Of a stretch of DNA of 34,927 nucleotides, positions 17,901 to 25,701 are shown piece after piece. Numbering within the stretch: position 1 is the first letter of the stretch; the number at the start of each line of letters is the position of its first letter. The DNA comes from Sulfurimonas crateris (lineage in GTDB: Bacteria; Campylobacterota; Campylobacteria; Campylobacterales; Sulfurimonadaceae): contig CAMBTK010000015.1 of assembly GCA_945870785.1 (NCBI GenBank), positions 1-34,927 of the forward strand, written 5' to 3'. A program made the position numbers and the translations under genes. The notes below the pieces were generated by a model. It was not told the DNA's origin and searched no databases. It saw only the letters and a list, made by a program, of their open reading frames with translations.

Positions 17901-17934
17901 TATTTACTTAAGTGTAAATATAAGTAACACTTAA
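17901..17934. repeat. Two overlapping inverted repeats upstream of napA
   Basis: TATTTAC-N6-GTAAATA at 17901-17920 and TTAAGTGT-N11-ACACTTAA at 17908-17934, both with perfect arms of 7 and 8 bases. They lie about 170-200 bp before napA and 37-70 bp after the stop of the sensor gene. They are AT-rich with no T-run of terminator type, so an operator for a second regulator is possible. Chance in an AT-rich gap cannot be excluded. Confidence 0.4.
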
Positions 17935-17970
17935 AATGAAAATAAGAGATAGAAATGATTTTTTTTAAGA

Positions 17971-18978
17971 TTACTTTAATTCTTGGCAGCTTTTTATTAG
18001 TTTGTCTAGCTCTAGTTTAAGATTAGAGAGTTTTTTTGTTGAGCTTATAAGAACCTCTGTGGATTCTATAACCATATCCTCGCTATTGTTTAGGTGTGTT
18101 GAAGCAGAGGAATTGCCTTTTATCTCTTCTAAAATAGTGTCAAATTCGTCTGTTAGTTCTTCTAGTTTTGATGAAGCTTTTTGAGATTGTAGAAGTGCTT
18201 CGTTAGAGTATTCTACTGCTGAGTTTATCTTATTTATAAAGCAATTTATTGTATCACTTACCTCTTTGATTTCACACTCACTCTCTGCTTCTAGTTCTAT
18301 AGGAGAGATATTTGAAATATCTTCATTTCCAATAAGCATTTTTGAGTATTGCATAAATGAATCAACATGTGATTCTATTGATTTTAGTTGCATTAGAGAG
18401 TATAAAAATAGCAAAAATAGGATAAAGCCAGAAGTGTATTGAAAGTTTTTAATAAAATTAGTTTTTTCTTCACTATGGTTAGTATACAACGTAACTAATT
18501 TATCAACATTTTTGAGAAGTACTGTATTCTCTTTGTAAATAGATATGATAATATCTTCTATTTTTATATCATCTTTAATCTCTGCATTTGTTAAGAGTTT
18601 AAAATTTTGCACATCATCATAAAATTTATCCCAGAGTTTATCAACTTCTGAGATTTGAATAGAAATCTCAAATGTATGAAAAGGAGATATTTGTTTATCA
18701 AAATTTCCAAATTTTAGAGTCTTTAATCCATCTATAAATTCATCACAAGCTCCATCCAACTCCTTAAAGTCACTTGATGATTTGTAATGAATGTAGAAAA
18801 CATTTTTGGCAATTTTTTGAGTGAGCATTCTCTGTTTTCCAGCAATATTTATAACAAGTGCATCTTTTATATTTTGATGATTTAGATATATAGTTGTTCC
18901 TATGACAGACGCTATAAGAAATATAAGTAGAGCGCCAATAAACTTGATTTTTGTACTGATTTTATTTGATTTTATCAT
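17971..18978 (-). CDS. PilJ/NarX-type membrane nitrate-sensor-like protein lacking an output domain
   Basis: 335 residues: a first membrane helix at about 12-32, a periplasmic four-helix region, a second helix at about 182-198, then a cytoplasmic coiled-coil tail. The stretch INIAGKQRMLTQKIAKNVF (43-61) matches the P-box of the PilJ N-terminal and NarX/NarQ sensor families, with Arg50 where the nitrate-contacting Arg of NarQ lies. NTVLLKNVDKLVTLY (151-165) resembles the second sensor helix. There is no kinase, GGDEF or chemoreceptor signalling domain. The start overlaps the stop of the Crp/Fnr gene by one base, so the two are co-expressed. It probably senses nitrate, nitrite or another anion; how it signals is unknown. 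Confidence 0.75.
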   Translation of the reverse strand: MIKSNKISTKIKFIGALLIFLIASVIGTTIYLNHQNIKDALVINIAGKQRMLTQKIAKNVFYIHYKSSSDFKELDGACDEFIDGLKTLKFGNFDKQISPFHTFEISIQISEVDKLWDKFYDDVQNFKLLTNAEIKDDIKIEDIIISIYKENTVLLKNVDKLVTLYTNHSEEKTNFIKNFQYTSGFILFLLFLYSLMQLKSIESHVDSFMQYSKMLIGNEDISNISPIELEAESECEIKEVSDTINCFINKINSAVEYSNEALLQSQKASSKLEELTDEFDTILEEIKGNSSASTHLNNSEDMVIESTEVLISSTKKLSNLKLELDKLIKSCQELK

Positions 18979-19643
18979 TAGAAACTGCCTTTATATGCAT
19001 TCTTTAGCATATCACTATTTAGGATTATTATATTTGAACTCTCTGTATCTATGATAGAGTTTCTTTTTAATTTATTTAAAACTCTAGATAGTGTCTCTGG
19101 CTGAATATGAAGCATAAAGGAGATTTCATGTCTTTTGAGTGAGTTAAACATCTCCAAGTCATTATGAAGAGTAAATGCTACTTTGGCAGTCGCATCAAAA
19201 ACTAGTTCTCTATTTACTACGCAGTGGAGCTGATGTGTTTTTGAGAGAATCTCATTTATGAACTCATTATTAAGTATATTTTTTGATAAAAACTCTTTTT
19301 TAAATTCTAAAAAATCTATCTCCAATACAACACTTTCTTCTACAAATTCAGCATTTGAGAAGCAGTGAATCATATCACTTCTGATTGTTGTAAGTTCTGA
19401 GATTAAAGAGTTTTTGTAGATATAGTAAAGAAAAATTTCGTTTCCAAACTTATCAATTTTATATACTTTAATAAGCCCAGAAACCAGAAAAAAGATTTTA
19501 TTGTTGATGTCATTTTCGTAGTAAAGAATAGAGTTTTTTGCATAAGCAGTTATTTTTGAAATAGAGTCAATAATTTTTAATTTTTCTTCATCAAGAGAGC
19601 TGAAAAATGATAGTTTTTTAATAAGATTTAATTTTTCATTCAT
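18978..19643 (-). CDS. Crp/Fnr-family transcription regulator, probable nap regulator
   Basis: 221 residues from the ATG at 19643; an in-frame ATG at 19685 would add 14 residues but overlaps a likely -10. A cyclic-nucleotide-binding-type beta-roll comes first (about 10-125), then a winged-helix domain. The recognition helix reads HIQPETLSRVLNKLKR; its E, S and R match those in FNR, predicting TTGA half-sites. It has only two Cys and no N-terminal Cys cluster, so it is not an iron-sulfur FNR. It is more like the DNR/NssR group, which responds to nitrogen oxides. It overlaps the sensor gene and lies near napA, whose upstream palindrome fits its helix. Confidence 0.85.
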   Translation of the reverse strand: MNEKLNLIKKLSFFSSLDEEKLKIIDSISKITAYAKNSILYYENDINNKIFFLVSGLIKVYKIDKFGNEIFLYYIYKNSLISELTTIRSDMIHCFSNAEFVEESVVLEIDFLEFKKEFLSKNILNNEFINEILSKTHQLHCVVNRELVFDATAKVAFTLHNDLEMFNSLKRHEISFMLHIQPETLSRVLNKLKRNSIIDTESSNIIILNSDMLKNAYKGSF

Positions 19644-19675
19644 ACTTGTTTTTACTTTAATTTCATAGATTTTGA

Positions 19676-19684
19676 ATTTTAGCA
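19676..19684 (-). promoter_or_regulatory. Extended -10 promoter of the Crp/Fnr gene
   Basis: TGCTAAAAT on the minus strand (TGn plus TAAAAT, five of six to TATAAT). The start of transcription would be near 19669, about 26 bases before the ATG at 19643. This favours the shorter protein start over the ATG at 19685, which lies inside the element. Confidence 0.45.
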
Positions 19685-19721
19685 TAAAAGAGTTTTATTT
19701 TACAAAGGAGTTCCTCTGTGA

Positions 19722-19738
19722 TTGGCATAGAGTTTGCT
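19722..19738 (+). promoter_or_regulatory. Sigma-54 (RpoN) promoter for the diguanylate cyclase gene
   Basis: TTGGCATAGAGTTTGCT fits the -24/-12 consensus TGGCACG-N4-TTGCW, with the obligatory GG (19724-19725) and GC (19736-19737) exactly ten bases apart. The predicted transcript start is near 19749, leaving a leader of about 19 bases with a GGGAG ribosome site before the ATG at 19768. In Campylobacterota RpoN mainly drives mid-class flagellar genes. Confidence 0.65.
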
Positions 19739-19767
19739 ATATTTAGAGATATAGTATAGGGAGATAG

Positions 19768-21024
19768 ATGAATTTTATTGATACATTAAAATTAAGAAGC
19801 AAACTTTTTTCTATATTTATAATCCTTTCTATGTCTCTTGTACTGATTGGCATTATGGGTGCAATAAATATAAACTCTATGAAGAAAAATCTTGACTCGC
19901 TCTATTTTGGCTCGTTTGTGCCAGTAAATGAATTAAATACAATTTTACAAACATATCACGATAACCTAGTAGGAACAATATATAAAGCAAAAGATATGAA
20001 AATCCCACAAGACGAGGTTAAATCAGAAATAAAACTCTCAATAAGCATTATAGAAAGAGAGTGGAAAAACTATGAAACTCATTTTAAAAGAGATGGTGAG
20101 TTCGCTTATGTTGAGTATACGTCAAGCGAGATAAAAAATACAAATGATTTTTTCTTAAGTATATACGAGGCTTTAGAAAATGGGCAAGATATACAAAAGT
20201 TATCATTTGATCAGCTAGAAAAAAAAGTAACATATATACATCAAGTGATAAAAAAACTTATCAATTATGAAGTAGAAGTGGCAAAGTATGAGCGAAAAAA
20301 CTTTTTAATTGTTTATGAATCTTCTTTGTTCAAGATAGGAATATTTTTACTTATTATTATATTTGGCGTTATGGTAATTTCTTATTATGTTCTCAAAAGT
20401 ATTCAAAGCGATCAGAGTGCTCTTGAAGTAGCAACAAAAAAGCTAAAAATTGCCAATAGAAGACTTGAGAGTGCTTCATACACAGACTCATTAACTTCAC
20501 TACACAATAGACGGTATTTCAATTTAGTTTATGACAGAGAGATAAAAAGAGCAAAAAGAAATCATTCGTATATAACTTTTATGATGCTTGATATTGATTA
20601 TTTTAAACAGTATAACGACACATATGGGCATGTAAAAGGGGATGTTGCCCTAAAGAGTGTATCGGCTGTTTTCAAAGAAGTTTTAAAACGCCCAGGCGAT
20701 TTTGTGTTTAGGTTGGGTGGTGAAGAGTTTGGAGTTTTACTTACAGACACATCAGAGATAAATAGCACATCCATTGCGGCTAATATATGTAGTGCAGTAA
20801 AAGAACTTCAAATAGAGCATGAAGGCTCTAAAATAGATAAGTTTTTAACTATCTCCATAGGAATAGCATGCTGTATAGCCGATAATGCTTTAGAGGAAGA
20901 ACTGCTTATAAGTAAGGCTGATGAGATGCTATACAGTGCGAAAGAGAGCGGAAGAGATAGATACGCGCTTACAACATATATAAGTGTTGCAACTGCGCAC
21001 CATCTTGAAGAAGAGAGTGCATAG
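19768..21024 (+). CDS. Diguanylate cyclase with 4-helix-bundle periplasmic sensor
   Basis: 418 residues. Membrane helices at about 13-33 and 188-208 flank a helical periplasmic region resembling the four-helix-bundle sensor of chemoreceptors. A short linker leads to a GGDEF domain from about 240 (SYTDSLTSLHNRRYF), with active loop RLGGEEF and an RxxD inhibitory site (RPGD) five residues before it. It should synthesise c-di-GMP and be product-inhibited. It diverges from the Crp/Fnr gene and has a sigma-54 promoter, which suggests co-regulation with flagellar genes. It ends one base before the convergent SUI1-like gene. Confidence 0.93.
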   Translation: MNFIDTLKLRSKLFSIFIILSMSLVLIGIMGAININSMKKNLDSLYFGSFVPVNELNTILQTYHDNLVGTIYKAKDMKIPQDEVKSEIKLSISIIEREWKNYETHFKRDGEFAYVEYTSSEIKNTNDFFLSIYEALENGQDIQKLSFDQLEKKVTYIHQVIKKLINYEVEVAKYERKNFLIVYESSLFKIGIFLLIIIFGVMVISYYVLKSIQSDQSALEVATKKLKIANRRLESASYTDSLTSLHNRRYFNLVYDREIKRAKRNHSYITFMMLDIDYFKQYNDTYGHVKGDVALKSVSAVFKEVLKRPGDFVFRLGGEEFGVLLTDTSEINSTSIAANICSAVKELQIEHEGSKIDKFLTISIGIACCIADNALEEELLISKADEMLYSAKESGRDRYALTTYISVATAHHLEEESA

Positions 21025-21025
21025 T

Positions 21026-21370
21026 CTAGTGACCGCTTTTAAATCTAAAGTTCTCCTCGAGCAGTAGAGGCTTTAATTTATCTTTTAGTTCGCCTTGAAA
21101 TTCCATCCAGCCATCTTTGATAGTACCACCACATCCAATTTTTTTCTTTAAATCTTTTAATATTTTTTCTTGCATATCAACGCTTAAATAAAACTCCCCA
21201 ATAATGGTAACTGTTTTTCCTCTTCTTTTCTCTTTTTTAAAGATTAAAAAGTGCTTTGATGGTTCTATGATGTCTTGTGCTATTTCAGATCTTCTGGCAT
21301 CTTCTACTTTTGCCCATCCATCTTCTATCTCAGCACCTATAAAAAGATCTAGCTTTTTTCCTCTGCTCAA
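21026..21370 (-). CDS. SUI1/YciH-type translation initiation factor-like protein
   Basis: 114 residues. The C-terminal 75 form the SUI1/eIF1 fold: KEKRRGKTVTIIGEF, then KDLKKKIGCGGTIKDGWMEFQGE, the hallmark loop of the YciH family. In bacteria YciH-like proteins bind the 30S subunit and affect start-codon fidelity. TTG start overlapping the stop of the upstream gene by four bases (TTGA), so the two are translationally coupled. Confidence 0.88.
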   Translation of the reverse strand: MSRGKKLDLFIGAEIEDGWAKVEDARRSEIAQDIIEPSKHFLIFKKEKRRGKTVTIIGEFYLSVDMQEKILKDLKKKIGCGGTIKDGWMEFQGELKDKLKPLLLEENFRFKSGH

Positions 21371-22233
21371 TTTGTAACTCTTTGCTTTAAGAGACTTATA
21401 TATTGGCTGTCGTAACTGTTGTTTTTTATACTCTCGATAATATCTTTTAAAGATAGATTGGTATTATTGTAAAGGATTACAAAAAGTTCATCACCATCTT
21501 TTAAGAAAGTGTTCTCGCCATAATGCGTGTATCTGGTCGCCCCTATGCTGATTATAGCTTTGCTTGGATTTCCACACTCTAAAATATACTCACTCAAAGG
21601 TTCAAGCGGTCCAAAATCTTCTTGAGTATTTAATTGATTTATTATCCAATCGCTCAGTTTTTTGTAAAAGTAGCTATAACCAAGCAACTCGACATCCTCT
21701 CCATAAGCATGAATATCATCATCTCTTTTTAAAAAAGAGCATATAGAGTAGTTATCCATTATCCCGCCACTCTCAAAGCTATCTATTTTGATTAAATTTT
21801 CACTTATACCTTTGGAAGAAACTCCCCAGTTTTTTTTATCACTAATCTTAGAAGCCCCTGCAACTCTAATAGAGCAATCATTGTAAGCACTAAAATGTGT
21901 TGGAGTGATTTTTGAGACTCTGTTATTGCTATCATATGTTAAGTCACAAATAAGTGCTACTTCAGGCTCAGCTTGAATGTTTACGTTTTGAGTTGGCAGT
22001 TTTATCGTTGTACTTGAGAGAGGGTAGGTGGTTAAAATCTCTTTAGCCCTAAAGGATGACCCAAGGGCCTCATTTTTTACGGTAGATGGAAGATAAAAAG
22101 GAAATATCCCCTTAGGGGCTGCTTCATCGGCTGTGATAATATCTTTAAAATCTTCAAGCTCTCCAGCTTGAGCTAAGTGAAGAGCAAAGTTTCCAGCGAT
22201 TCCCAGCCCTAAAAAATCTTTATATTTTTGCAT
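21367..22233 (-). CDS. DUF5718-like protein of unknown function
   Basis: 288 residues, soluble, no signal peptide. It resembles the DUF5718 family of Campylobacterota by recall only: FLGLGIAGNFALHLAQAGE at the start, AEPEVALICDLTYD, and GDELFVILYNN near the end. The pattern VQAEPE-like then GD(E) recalls the fumarylacetoacetate-hydrolase fold, but I cannot confirm metal ligands. AAGGAGA precedes the ATG. It follows the terminator of the upstream ABC-F gene and is coupled to the SUI1-like gene downstream. Confidence 0.65.
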   Translation of the reverse strand: MQKYKDFLGLGIAGNFALHLAQAGELEDFKDIITADEAAPKGIFPFYLPSTVKNEALGSSFRAKEILTTYPLSSTTIKLPTQNVNIQAEPEVALICDLTYDSNNRVSKITPTHFSAYNDCSIRVAGASKISDKKNWGVSSKGISENLIKIDSFESGGIMDNYSICSFLKRDDDIHAYGEDVELLGYSYFYKKLSDWIINQLNTQEDFGPLEPLSEYILECGNPSKAIISIGATRYTHYGENTFLKDGDELFVILYNNTNLSLKDIIESIKNNSYDSQYISLLKQRVTN

Positions 22234-22268
22234 TTAAATCTCCTTTTTTGGGTGGTGTTTTAAGCTAG

Positions 22269-22298
22269 AAAAAGCCTAAATTATTAGATTAGGCCTTT
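22269..22298 (-). terminator. Rho-independent terminator of the ABC-F gene, spanning its stop codon
   Basis: On the minus strand AAAGGCCTAA pairs with TTAGGCTTTT (10 bp, one G-U) around a 9-base loop, ending in a run of T. The TAA stop at 22284-22286 lies in the loop, so the terminator overlaps the coding end. Confidence 0.75.
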
Positions 22299-23888
22299 CT
22301 CTTTTGCCTCTGCAAACTCTTCATAACTTCCTTTGAAGTCAACATAAGTTCCATCAACTCTAAGTTCAATAATACGATTTGCAAAAGAGTCAAGAAGCTC
22401 ACGGTCATGTGACACACAGATAACATTTCCCTTAAAGTTGTAAAGAGCCTCACCAAGAGCAACGATAGCCTCTAAGTCTAGGTGGTTTGATGGCTCATCG
22501 AGTACTAAAAAGTTTCCACCTTCTAGCATCATTTTACTAAGCATCATTCTATGTTTTTCACCACCAGAGATACTTATAACAGATTTTTCTTGTTGTTCAC
22601 CATTAAAGAGCATACGACCTAAACAGTTTCTAATCTCAGCAATATCACGTTTAGAATCAAAACCTCTAAGCCAATCATATAAAGTACCATCACCTTTAAT
22701 GATGTCAGCTGTATCTTGAGGAAAATAACTATTTTCAATAGTTGCTCCCCAGTGTATTTTTCCGCTTGTAGGTTTTATCTCTTCCATAATTATTTTAAGT
22801 AAAGTTGTTTTACCAACACCATTTGGACCAATTAGTGCAACTTTTTCATCTGGCTCAAATTTGAAAGTTATATTTTTTAAAATTTCATTCTCGCCATAAG
22901 AGTGGTTGATATCTGTAATCTGTAAAGCTTCATCTCCCATCACTCTTTTTGCTTTAAAGACGATACTTGGGTCTCTTCTTGAAGATGGTTTTATATCATC
23001 AATTACAAGTTTATCAAGTTTTTTCTGTCTTGAAGTTGCTTGTTTTGCTTTTGAAGCATTAGCAGAGAAACGGCGAACGAAAGCCTCAAGTTCCTCTTTT
23101 TCTTTCTCTTTTTTTGCATTTCCAAGTTCTTGTTGTTTTGCTATAACATTTGCAGCAATATACCAATCATCATAAGTTCCAGTAAATTCACGAATTTTTT
23201 GGTAATCAACATCAAGTATATTTGTAACAACTGAATTTAAGAAGTGTCTATCGTGTGAGATTACAACCATAGTTCCCTCGTGACGTTGGAGCTCATCTTC
23301 TAACCAGCTAATAGTTTGGATATCAAGATTGTTCGTAGGTTCATCAAGGAAGAGCACGTCAGGTCTAGGATAGAGAACTTGAGCTAAAAGAACTTTAAAT
23401 TTATCTGCGCTATCAAGCGTACTCATTAGGTCATTGTGTTGAGATGCTGGAATTCCAACATTTTCTAAAATTTTTGCAATATTTACATCATATTCATAAG
23501 TTGGATCTTCTTCAACACAGATAACTTCTAGCTCCGCCAATCTATCATTTACGGCATCATCTTCAAAGTCGCCAGTCGCATAGATTATCTCTTTTTCTTT
23601 GATTGCATCATATAGTTTTTTATTTCCATATAGAACTGCATCAGCAATTGTAAACTCTTCATAAGCATATTGATTTTGTCCTAAAACACCAACTTTATTT
23701 GCTTTTGGGATTATTATATCACCCTCATACTCTTTAATTTGACCGCAAAGTATCTTTAAAAAAGTTGTTTTTCCTGCACCATTTGCACCAATAAGCCCAT
23801 ATCGTTTATGACGGTCTAATTTAAGATTTATATCTTGAAATAAAACTCTATTTCCATAACGCATTACTAAATTTTGTACTGTTACCAT
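22284..23888 (-). CDS. ybiT: ABC-F family ATPase, YbiT type
   Basis: 534 residues with two ABC ATPase domains joined by a charged helical linker (about 235-300). Walker A motifs GANGAGKTT and GPNGVGKTT; Walker B plus DEPTNNLD and DEPSNHLD. The second signature is intact (SISGGEKHRMML), but the first is degenerate (LDSADKFKVLLAQ), as is normal for YbiT rather than EttA or Uup. ABC-F proteins act on ribosomes at the E site and are not transporters. A TATAAT box lies 51 bp upstream of the ATG. The gene is followed by a clear terminator. Confidence 0.88.
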   Translation of the reverse strand: MVTVQNLVMRYGNRVLFQDINLKLDRHKRYGLIGANGAGKTTFLKILCGQIKEYEGDIIIPKANKVGVLGQNQYAYEEFTIADAVLYGNKKLYDAIKEKEIIYATGDFEDDAVNDRLAELEVICVEEDPTYEYDVNIAKILENVGIPASQHNDLMSTLDSADKFKVLLAQVLYPRPDVLFLDEPTNNLDIQTISWLEDELQRHEGTMVVISHDRHFLNSVVTNILDVDYQKIREFTGTYDDWYIAANVIAKQQELGNAKKEKEKEELEAFVRRFSANASKAKQATSRQKKLDKLVIDDIKPSSRRDPSIVFKAKRVMGDEALQITDINHSYGENEILKNITFKFEPDEKVALIGPNGVGKTTLLKIIMEEIKPTSGKIHWGATIENSYFPQDTADIIKGDGTLYDWLRGFDSKRDIAEIRNCLGRMLFNGEQQEKSVISISGGEKHRMMLSKMMLEGGNFLVLDEPSNHLDLEAIVALGEALYNFKGNVICVSHDRELLDSFANRIIELRVDGTYVDFKGSYEEFAEAKEKGLI

Positions 23889-23938
23889 GATTTTCTCTTA
23901 TTTAGGCAGAGATTTTACCCTGCTCACTGTTTTTCGCG

Positions 23939-23944
23939 ATTATA
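23939..23944 (-). promoter_or_regulatory. -10 box of the ABC-F gene
   Basis: Perfect TATAAT on the minus strand, giving a leader of about 44 bases. There is no clear -35, as is common for Campylobacterota sigma-70 promoters. It sits in the 85-bp gap between the small lipoprotein gene and the ABC-F gene. Confidence 0.5.
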
Positions 23945-23973
23945 GCTAATGGTTGTTTAAAAGCCGATTATTG

Positions 23974-24114
23974 TTATTTTTGGGATTTGTCTTTTGAACC
24001 CTCAAAAGCGTTTGTTATATCTCCAGTTATGCTATCTACTCCTGCGTTAAACTCTTTGGTACTGCATCCAAGTAGAAGTAGTGTAAATAGACTCATCAAT
24101 AATATATTTTTCAT
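23974..24114 (-). CDS. Small lipoprotein of 46 residues
   Basis: Short gene with a textbook lipoprotein signal: basic start (MKN), hydrophobic core, lipobox LLLGC with Cys17, then a polar mature part of 30 residues (KEFNAGVDSITGDITNAFEG). AAGGAA precedes the ATG, and the gene begins 8 bases after the mqo stop, so it is probably translated from the same message. The family is not recognised. Its size and make-up recall entericidin-like small envelope lipoproteins, but there is no specific match. Confidence 0.72.
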   Translation of the reverse strand: MKNILLMSLFTLLLLGCSTKEFNAGVDSITGDITNAFEGSKDKSQK

Positions 24115-24122
24115 AATTTTCC

Positions 24123-25619
24123 TTATATTTTACTATGCGGGGCATTCCAGAATGATTCATCAGGATTACCAATATGTAGCTCTTGTAGATACTTCTCTTC
24201 AGTTCTTTTTATCTCTGCTCTTATTAAGTTAACGACTGCTTTTTGTGACTCTATCGGTGCTCTAAGAACGCAGTATTCTCCATCTGTAAGCTCATTGTTG
24301 AATTTTTCTTCATTGAAATTTTTGCCAAGATACTTTACTATATATTTTAAATCTCTCTCAGCGTTGCCAAGGCATGATGTAGCCCCTGGAGAAGGTGTCA
24401 TATTGAAAATTAATCCTTCTCCTGTACATATTGAAGCTTCTCCAAGTAGTAGTTTTTGTTGATCTTTATCCAACACTTGAGGACGAACTCCACCAAAACC
24501 TTTTGCATACTTAAATTCATCTATTTTTAGAGAAGGAACAATTTTTCTAGCATCTCTTAAGAATAGATACTTGTTGATAAATGGTATTTCAAATAAAAAG
24601 TTTTTAAGTATATAGTTGCGAATATCACGCTCCCTTAAGAGCTTGTATAGTGCTAGCGCTATATTCTTATCAAATCTAAGAGTTTTCCAAAAGTCTGAAA
24701 AAGTACCTTTTTTATACCTTTCAAGTTTTGGCAACATTAGTGCTGTTGGGCCAAAGCGAGTGTTCTGATTTGCAAGAATATCTGGGTCTCCATGAAGAGC
24801 AGCAAAAGGGAGTTTAGGGTTTTGAAGCATATACACTTTGCCGTTTAGTATTTTCTCTTTTGTCATGTAAAAACTCCCCGCAACTGGCAAACATCCAAGG
24901 TTTAGACCAAACCCCATCTTGTGTGCAAGAAAGAGTGAATGTGCTCCAGCATCAACAACTACAAAATCCGCATAAAAAGTCCCACCTTTACTCTTTATAA
25001 CATAACCTCTTTTTTTACTCTTTTTAATCTCTTCAACTTGAGTATCTAAAAAAAGCTCAATATTTGTATCTTGTTCTTTTTTTGCATTTTCTAAAAATGA
25101 GTGCGAGAGTTTTTGATACTCAACAGTAGTCCATTGATTTGTTGCTCCTATGCCAACTATCTCCTCTTTTCGTTCATTTCCATCTACATCAAATACAACG
25201 CGAGGTTCAAGAACTTTTAATCGCTCTTTGTCCCATACTTCAAGATATGGAAAGAGTTCAGAAAACTCTTCATATCGATGTAGCAAAAATTCAACCTCTT
25301 TTTTCCCAACGCCAAGAGCCATTTTTTGATGAGAGAAGATTATCTTATTTTGATATTGGTGTTGCAGACAATACTTCTCAACCATTTTTGCGGTACGTTT
25401 AGTTATAGCAGCTTTTTGAAGAGTATAGTTTGTTTCAATATCTCCTACGTGTATAGTTTGAGAGTTACTTGTTCCACATGAGTTTAGAGTAGCGATATCA
25501 CTATATTTTTCTATTATTCCAATTGAGTTTATATCTGTATATCTAGAGAGTTCATAAGCTAAAGCAGTGCCTGAAATACCAGCACCAATAATCACAACTT
25601 CAAAGTTTTTAGTAGCCAT
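24123..25619 (-). CDS. mqo: Malate:quinone oxidoreductase (Mqo-type FAD enzyme)
   Basis: 498 residues. The N-terminal dinucleotide fold binds FAD (VVIIGAGISGTALAYELS). Family sequences follow: NSQTIHVGDIETNYT, GCLPVAGSFYMTKEKILNGK, LPFAALHGDPDI, GFGGVRPQVLD and FNMTPSPGATSCLGNAERD, which I recall as near-identical in Helicobacter pylori HP0086 and Campylobacter Mqo. It oxidises malate to oxaloacetate at the membrane and reduces menaquinone, standing in for malate dehydrogenase in the TCA cycle. It is about 45 residues longer than those relatives at the C-terminus. Its ribosome site lies within a possible hairpin. Confidence 0.9.
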   Translation of the reverse strand: MATKNFEVVIIGAGISGTALAYELSRYTDINSIGIIEKYSDIATLNSCGTSNSQTIHVGDIETNYTLQKAAITKRTAKMVEKYCLQHQYQNKIIFSHQKMALGVGKKEVEFLLHRYEEFSELFPYLEVWDKERLKVLEPRVVFDVDGNERKEEIVGIGATNQWTTVEYQKLSHSFLENAKKEQDTNIELFLDTQVEEIKKSKKRGYVIKSKGGTFYADFVVVDAGAHSLFLAHKMGFGLNLGCLPVAGSFYMTKEKILNGKVYMLQNPKLPFAALHGDPDILANQNTRFGPTALMLPKLERYKKGTFSDFWKTLRFDKNIALALYKLLRERDIRNYILKNFLFEIPFINKYLFLRDARKIVPSLKIDEFKYAKGFGGVRPQVLDKDQQKLLLGEASICTGEGLIFNMTPSPGATSCLGNAERDLKYIVKYLGKNFNEEKFNNELTDGEYCVLRAPIESQKAVVNLIRAEIKRTEEKYLQELHIGNPDESFWNAPHSKI

Positions 25620-25621
25620 TA

Positions 25622-25650
25622 ACGCCCCAATATCTGTTTTATTTGGGCGT
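25622..25650 (-). promoter_or_regulatory. Inverted repeat covering the mqo ribosome-binding site
   Basis: On the minus strand ACGCCC (25650-25645) pairs with GGGCGT (25627-25622), with two more A-T pairs possible beyond a mismatch. The 3' arm includes most of the GGGG that serves as the Shine-Dalgarno sequence five bases before the ATG. If transcribed in full, the hairpin would hide the ribosome site. An extended -10 (TGATACAAT, 25659-25651) would start transcription inside it, so the leader may not contain both arms. Confidence 0.4.
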
Positions 25651-25666
25651 ATTGTATCAAATTAGT

Positions 25667-25682
25667 TATAATTCTTTATAAT
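25667..25682 (+). promoter_or_regulatory. Tandem TATAAT boxes before the acetyltransferase gene
   Basis: Two perfect -10 hexamers, at 25667-25672 and 25677-25682, lie 20-35 bp before the ATG at 25702. The upstream one gives a more usual leader length (about 23 bases). No clear -35. Confidence 0.5.
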
Positions 25683-25701
25683 AGATAAGTATAGGATTTA
25701 T

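Noticed and set aside
18978..19643. Oxygen-sensing FNR
   Set aside because: The protein has only two Cys, in HCFSN and HCVVN, and no N-terminal cysteine cluster for a [4Fe-4S] centre.
22284..23888. Loss of function in the ABC-F protein because the first signature motif is degenerate
   Set aside because: The same change is normal in YbiT-type ABC-F proteins, so it marks the subfamily and not decay.
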